This document shows, one piece after another, positions 23,323 to 27,232 of a stretch of DNA of 27,232 bases. The position numbers and the translations under genes are program-made. Source of the stretch: JALGWN01 sp964598025 (lineage in GTDB: Bacteria; Arandabacterota; Arandabacteria; Arandabacterales; Arandabacteraceae); assembly GCA_964598025.1 (NCBI GenBank), contig CAZRAU010000037.1, positions 1 to 27,232 of the forward strand, in the 5' to 3' direction. The notes under the pieces were generated by a model that was given only the letters and a program-made list of their open reading frames with translations, did not search any database and had not been told where the DNA came from. Within the stretch, counting starts at the first letter, position 1. The number at the start of each line of letters is the position of its first letter.

Positions 23323-24378
23323 ATGAGCAGTATGGTGAAGTGCATTGCAGTAGTGATGGTGGCCGCGGCTTGCGTGTCCGTGACCGCCGGAGAAGCCTCC
23401 GCCGAGCCGGGCGACGAGGCAAGGGCACTTATCGAGTCGCTCGAGGTGGGTGCACCGGTCTACTACGAAAACCTATCCATCATCCCGGTATACTGCGACC
23501 GTATGAGGGATCACACCCGTTACACCACGCTCGATGAGGCCCTCGGAAAGGGCTGGCTCGAAGTCACCGAGGTGGACGGCGGGCGTGTGCCGCAGGTCAG
23601 CGTGAGCAACCGTTCAGACAAGCATATCTTCATGATGGGCGGAGAGATTCTCACCGGCTGCAGGCAGGACCGCCTGGTGGGCAGGGATGTTTTGCTCAGG
23701 CCCGGGGCAAAGAACGTCATCGTGCCTGTCTACTGCGTGGAGCAGGGGCGTTGGACGTACGAATCAGAGACGTTTTCCAGCGGGGAGAATCTGGGAACCT
23801 CGAGGCTTCGCGCGGAAGGCCAGAAAGCCGGAGGCGACGCCCAGAGTAAGATATGGGGCTATGTTTCGGGTATGGCCGATCGAGCAGGAGTGGCATCCCC
23901 CACCGGCAGGTTTCAGGAGGTCTATGAATCCGAAGAGACGCGGCGGAAGATCGCCGGACTCGAGAGGAACATGGAGGGCATCCCCCGGCTTTGTCCCGAC
24001 GCGGTCGGGGTGGTGATCGGAGTCGGCTACGGGATAACCAGCGTCGACATCTTCGCCAACCCGCATGTGTTCAAACGGCTCTGGCCCAAACTTCTCAGGT
24101 CCGCCGCGCTCGCGGCGGTCTGCGAACGGGCATATGGCGCCCTGGACCAGGCTGATGCTGTCGGGTTCCTGCGGAGCATGCACGACAAGCACTACACAAG
24201 GAAGGCGGCCGTCGACCTGGGCTTTGAGGTCTCGGCCGTCGACCGTGAGGCCAACGTAAACGCCTTGGTGTACGGAGATGCGGTGATCCATATCGCAGGC
24301 TTCCCTGAAACCGAGGCCTGCGGCAACAGAAGTGTCCCGGAAGACAATGAGCGTCGAATCCGCGTGATGAAACGATAG
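23323..24378 (+). CDS. Secreted ARPP-1 domain protein
   Basis: The product is 351 residues from ATG at 23323, preceded by GGAGGTGAT. An in-frame GTG at 23284 also has a strong site (GGAGG, six bases away); the ATG is preferred because it puts the signal peptide (about 1-28, ending near EASA) at the front. The mature part carries the ARPP-1 fold: YTTLDEALGKGWLEVTEV, VPQVSVSNRSDKHIFMMGGE, then TGCRQDRLVGRDVLLRPG and IPV-like IVPVYCVEQGRW. ARPP-1 was named for its link with ADP-ribosylglycohydrolase and rhodanese-phosphatase proteins; its biochemical role is not known. Here it is exported and starts a cluster with a VWA protein and a histidine kinase. Confidence 0.88.
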   Translation: MSSMVKCIAVVMVAAACVSVTAGEASAEPGDEARALIESLEVGAPVYYENLSIIPVYCDRMRDHTRYTTLDEALGKGWLEVTEVDGGRVPQVSVSNRSDKHIFMMGGEILTGCRQDRLVGRDVLLRPGAKNVIVPVYCVEQGRWTYESETFSSGENLGTSRLRAEGQKAGGDAQSKIWGYVSGMADRAGVASPTGRFQEVYESEETRRKIAGLERNMEGIPRLCPDAVGVVIGVGYGITSVDIFANPHVFKRLWPKLLRSAALAAVCERAYGALDQADAVGFLRSMHDKHYTRKAAVDLGFEVSAVDREANVNALVYGDAVIHIAGFPETEACGNRSVPEDNERRIRVMKR

Positions 24379-24394
24379 GTGAAGGAGGTGCGCC

Positions 24395-25774
24395 ATGAAA
24401 CGCGCAGCAATCATGATGAGTCTGGTCACGTTCGCCCTCGTGACCTGCGGATGCCTTCAGGCGGAATCCCGAGTACGTGTCTATGCCGATGTCGACAAAC
24501 CGCTGGTCCTCGACAACCGCACCGGGCGGGTTGTCGTGAAGGTCGGCCTCGAAGGCTTGAGGATACCGGTCATGTCCGAGCGGGTGCCTCTCAATGTGGC
24601 CATCGTGCTCGACAAATCGGGTTCCATGGGAAGCGATCGCAAGATGGAAAACGCGAGGCGGGGGGCCATCGAGATTGTCGAACGGCTCGGGGAGGACGAC
24701 ATCATTTCCCTTATAGTCTATGATAATCATCCCCGGATCCTGATCCCCGCACAGCGGGTGAAAGACAAGGACGCCCTGATCGAGATGATTTCGAGTATCT
24801 ATGCCGGAGGCTCAACCGCCCTATACGGAGGCGTGGCGCTGGGAGCGGTGCAGGTTCGCAGAAACCTCTCATGGAAGTACACCAACCGAATAGTACTTCT
24901 CTCCGACGGCCTTGCGAATGTCGGCCCCCAATCAACCGAGGAATTGGCCGACTTGGGCAGGTCGCTGGGGAGTGAAGGCATGACCGTGACGACCATCGGT
25001 GTCGGTCTTGACTACAACGAGGACCTGATGACTGCGCTCGCCGCCCGGAGCGGAGGCAACTCCTACTTCGCAAGTAGCGGGCATGAGCTGCCGAAGATAT
25101 TCGCTGAGGAGATAGGTGAAGCCATGACCGTCGTTGCTCGTGATATCCGCATCCGGCTCCACTGCCCTGACGGCATGAAGCCCATCGGCGTCGTCGGCCG
25201 CGAGGGCAAGATAGAAGGGCAAACGATGTCGGTGAGTGTGGGCGAGCTCTATGGCGAGAATGCCAAGTTTGCGCTCTTCGAGGTGGAGGTCCCGGCAAAT
25301 GAGGCCGGCAAACGCCTGGAGATCGCCCAGGTCGCCGTGGAGTATTCCGATCCCTACAGCAACGAGAAGTCTGAGGACAATCTCAGTGTTGCGGTTACCT
25401 ATGCAAGCGATGAAGGCGCAGTTCGCGACAAGCAGAACAAGGACATCACCAAGGAGACGGCCCTCACCAAGGCGTCCGAGGTCAAGCGCCAGGCCGTGGG
25501 ATTGGCCGACAAGGGCGATTTCGGAGCAGCGGCGGGCCTTCTCAGAGACAATGCTTTAGTGCTTGAAAAGGTGGCCGAGGAGTGCGATAACGATGCTGAG
25601 ATCCTCGTAGAGGCTGGGAAGTGCGAGGAGATTTCTTCGGACATCGGGGCCAATAATGGATTCACCAAACACATGCGCAAACGGGTTGTGAACCAGGTAT
25701 ACACCCAGACAACCCAGCAGGGATATGTATCCGATGATGGTACGGAGACGGACGGGGACAAGGATAACAAGTGA
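24395..25774 (+). CDS. Exported von Willebrand factor A (VWA) domain protein
   Basis: The product is 459 residues, with GGAGGTG five bases before the ATG. A signal peptide (about 1-22) ends in a Cys-rich stretch (TCGCLQA) that may be a lipidation site, though not a perfect lipobox. The VWA domain (about 65-240) has a complete MIDAS: DKSGSMG (Asp73, Ser75, Ser77), Thr141 in GGSTALYGG and Asp171 in LLSDGLANVG. A beta-rich region (about 245-345) and a helical C-terminal part follow (KASEVKRQAVGLADKGDFG), the usual layout of YfbK-like VWA proteins. It binds a divalent metal and probably a protein partner. It follows the ARPP-1 gene by 16 bases, so both are co-transcribed. Confidence 0.93.
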   Translation: MKRAAIMMSLVTFALVTCGCLQAESRVRVYADVDKPLVLDNRTGRVVVKVGLEGLRIPVMSERVPLNVAIVLDKSGSMGSDRKMENARRGAIEIVERLGEDDIISLIVYDNHPRILIPAQRVKDKDALIEMISSIYAGGSTALYGGVALGAVQVRRNLSWKYTNRIVLLSDGLANVGPQSTEELADLGRSLGSEGMTVTTIGVGLDYNEDLMTALAARSGGNSYFASSGHELPKIFAEEIGEAMTVVARDIRIRLHCPDGMKPIGVVGREGKIEGQTMSVSVGELYGENAKFALFEVEVPANEAGKRLEIAQVAVEYSDPYSNEKSEDNLSVAVTYASDEGAVRDKQNKDITKETALTKASEVKRQAVGLADKGDFGAAAGLLRDNALVLEKVAEECDNDAEILVEAGKCEEISSDIGANNGFTKHMRKRVVNQVYTQTTQQGYVSDDGTETDGDKDNK

Positions 25775-25788
25775 CAGCGGCCCGGTCC

Positions 25789-25823
25789 GGTGGGTACCGC
25801 GAGAGTCGATCGCGGTGCCCGCC
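25789..25823 (+). repeat. 13-bp stem-loop between the VWA and kinase genes
   Basis: GGTGGGTACCGCG (25789-25801) pairs with CGCGGTGCCCGCC (25811-25823) around a 9-base loop; only two pairs are G-U. No T-run follows. The kinase ribosome site begins nine bases later. It may protect the 3' end of the upstream message, lower expression of the kinase, or pause transcription. Confidence 0.8.
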
Positions 25824-25845
25824 TGGGAGCCGAGGTGAGACTCCA

Positions 25846-27232
25846 GTGGCGCGACATCGTCTGAAGCGATACCTGGGAATCGTGTTTATAGGAGTCGTAA
25901 TCATTCCAGCGGTCGTATTGAGTTTCCTTGCCATCAGGGCCATAAGCCATGAAGAGGCCTACATCGAAAAGCAGATCGAGGGTACACTCTCCGCGGAGGT
26001 TACCCATGTCGCCGCCGTCGTGCGGAGCGAGCTTGCCGAAATTCAGGCGGAATTGGCTAGCACAATCGTGATACCCGCCGGCAACGACCCTTCGGGCCCC
26101 CTTGAAGAGTGGCGTCGAGCGTCCGCACTCGTGGACATTCCCTTCATTCTCTCCCCCACCTACGAAATCCTCTGGCCCACCGCCGGACCGGAACCGGACG
26201 ATGGCCCGGAGGTATCCGACGCCCGGGGGACAACCGGAGAGGGCCGGAAACCCGGCGAGGTGACAGTCAAGAAGAAGGAAATAGATTTCCTCGAAAACCA
26301 GCAAGCGTTCCTCTCCGATGAGGAGACGACACCTGTGTATGAGAATATCGCGGTTGCATATAAGGACGATATCCTTGACGGAGGGGCGGCCGCGGGGAGC
26401 GAAATAGCAGGTGTAATCGGTAGCGCCGCCCCGGCCCCGGCGGAGTTTCGGAAGGAGTTCGTGCATGCCGGTGAGGAAGCGGAAAGCACAGAGCCGGCCT
26501 CACCGGCAAGCGCAGACGGGTATGCGGAAACGGACAGCGAACCGGGAGGAGAGGCGGATACACGTACCAAGTATGCTGTCTCCGGCTTGCGGGCCGAATT
26601 GTACAGCGGGACCAACGAGGTGTCGGACGGGGCGAACAGGCTCGTATGGGCCGCCCCGGAGGAGGTCTCGGGCAAGGGGGGGCCTTCCACCAAGCCCCCT
26701 GCCGGTGTCACCGGGAGCGGAGATGGTCTGGGTGAGCAAGCCAAGAAGCAATCGGCCCTGAGCCGGTTCGTGGAGAGTGAATCGGTTCGAAGCAAGGTTT
26801 ATGATAAGGCCGAGCGCGAAGGCCAGCAAGTCCTCTACAGAAATGTCGAGATTGCCGATGCGGATATGCCCCGGGGCATGGCGGAGACGGACAGGCTCGG
26901 TGCGGGCCCCGACACCAGGCAGCAGCCCGTTGCCGATCACTTTGAGAAGACATCCGAAGCCGGCCGGACCTCCGGCTCCGGATCGGGCGCATCGCGTGAA
27001 GATGAGCCCGTCGAGAAGCCGTCCCGGTCGGTCCGATCCGGCGTTCCTGAACCGGCACTCCGCCCGGTCGAGGCAGCACCCGAGCCAGGGGCTCGAGGCC
27101 GGCTCCGGTCGGTATTCATCTCCGAGCCCTTGAGTTTCAGCGAAATCGTGGCCGGGGGAGAGCACGGGATGGTGCCCCGGATGATCGACGGGAGCCTTCA
27201 ACTTCTCTACTGGCAGCGCGCCGGGCAAGGTA
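25846..27232 (+). CDS. Membrane sensor histidine kinase, N-terminal part only (cut by window edge)
   Basis: The frame is open from GTG at 25846 (GAGGTGA about seven bases upstream) to the right edge, 462 codons with no stop. A membrane segment lies at about residues 9-31 (YLGIVFIGVVIIPAVVLSFL). An exported sensor region follows, with VPFIL-type and PTYEILWP parts and the stretch EIDFLENQQAFLSDEE then TPVYENIAVAYKD. After that comes a long hydrophilic stretch rich in Gly, Pro, Glu, Ala and Ser (about 180-415), and near the edge FISEPLSFSEIVAGGEHGMV and PRMIDGSLQLLYWQR. I recall this set of blocks from histidine kinases of uncultured and Gemmatimonadota-like bacteria, but no HisKA or ATPase motif is inside the window, so the kinase call is inference. 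It is the third gene of the ARPP-1/VWA cluster. Confidence 0.65.
   Translation, partial: MARHRLKRYLGIVFIGVVIIPAVVLSFLAIRAISHEEAYIEKQIEGTLSAEVTHVAAVVRSELAEIQAELASTIVIPAGNDPSGPLEEWRRASALVDIPFILSPTYEILWPTAGPEPDDGPEVSDARGTTGEGRKPGEVTVKKKEIDFLENQQAFLSDEETTPVYENIAVAYKDDILDGGAAAGSEIAGVIGSAAPAPAEFRKEFVHAGEEAESTEPASPASADGYAETDSEPGGEADTRTKYAVSGLRAELYSGTNEVSDGANRLVWAAPEEVSGKGGPSTKPPAGVTGSGDGLGEQAKKQSALSRFVESESVRSKVYDKAEREGQQVLYRNVEIADADMPRGMAETDRLGAGPDTRQQPVADHFEKTSEAGRTSGSGSGASREDEPVEKPSRSVRSGVPEPALRPVEAAPEPGARGRLRSVFISEPLSFSEIVAGGEHGMVPRMIDGSLQLLYWQRAGQG

Noticed and set aside
25399..26466. Minus-strand 355-codon frame opposite the VWA and edge kinase genes
   Set aside because: The plus strand has strong ribosome sites and domain motifs here; the minus frame has none.

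Overview
The window looks like one piece of a GC-rich, diderm bacterial chromosome, probably a scaffold from a metagenome-assembled genome. Signs of an outer membrane are a DUF5916 beta-barrel protein and several exported or lipoprotein-like products. A 10-base run of Ns at 14788-14797 shows that the sequence is scaffolded. The gene set (LL-diaminopimelate-type aminotransferase, NfeD plus slipin, DUF5916, a PDZ-alpha/beta hydrolase, and PanC joined to a GlmU-type domain) fits an uncultured lineage of the FCB/Gemmatimonadota/Eisenbacteria kind. That placement is inference from gene content only. No tRNA, rRNA, CRISPR array, transposase or phage gene was found.

Layout. Bases 1-3979 are loosely packed: a multi-PAS sensor histidine kinase cut by the left edge (minus strand), a small TPR-like protein, a long gene-free stretch, and a LapA-domain membrane protein (plus strand). 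A perfect 22-bp inverted repeat lies between the first two genes. Bases 3980-7654 hold two minus-strand genes for envelope or periplasmic proteins: the PDZ-alpha/beta hydrolase and the DUF5916 barrel.

Bases 7951-19539 form one tightly packed minus-strand array of fifteen genes, read from right to left: DUF1858, recG, HD-domain protein, FmdE-like protein, nfeD, slipin, aminotransferase, folB, folK, deoxynucleoside kinase, panB, panC-GlmU fusion, HIT protein, LytR_C protein and tatA. Most neighbours overlap or lie within about 35 bases of each other, so the array is probably one operon or a few nested ones. It combines cofactor synthesis (folate, pantothenate), amino-acid or cell-wall precursor metabolism, DNA repair, nucleotide handling and membrane quality control. 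Several starts are GTG or TTG. The most unusual member is one continuous reading frame that joins pantothenate synthetase to a GlmU-type sugar-nucleotidyltransferase.

Bases 19908-22545 are also minus strand: 3-methyladenine DNA glycosylase I (tag), an epoxyqueuosine-reductase-like iron-sulfur protein, a DUF1028 protein cut short where the reductase gene begins, and a DUF1439 lipoprotein-like protein.

From about 23200 to the right edge the strand switches. A plus-strand cluster encodes a secreted ARPP-1 domain protein, an exported von Willebrand factor A protein and a membrane histidine kinase with a long Gly/Pro/Glu/Ala-rich sensor region (cut by the edge). In front of it lie four TTTACA-like hexamers spaced 10-11 bases apart, the layout bound by PhoB/PhoP/OmpR-type response regulators. 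This possible envelope-sensing system and the PanC-GlmU fusion are the two most interesting items in the window.
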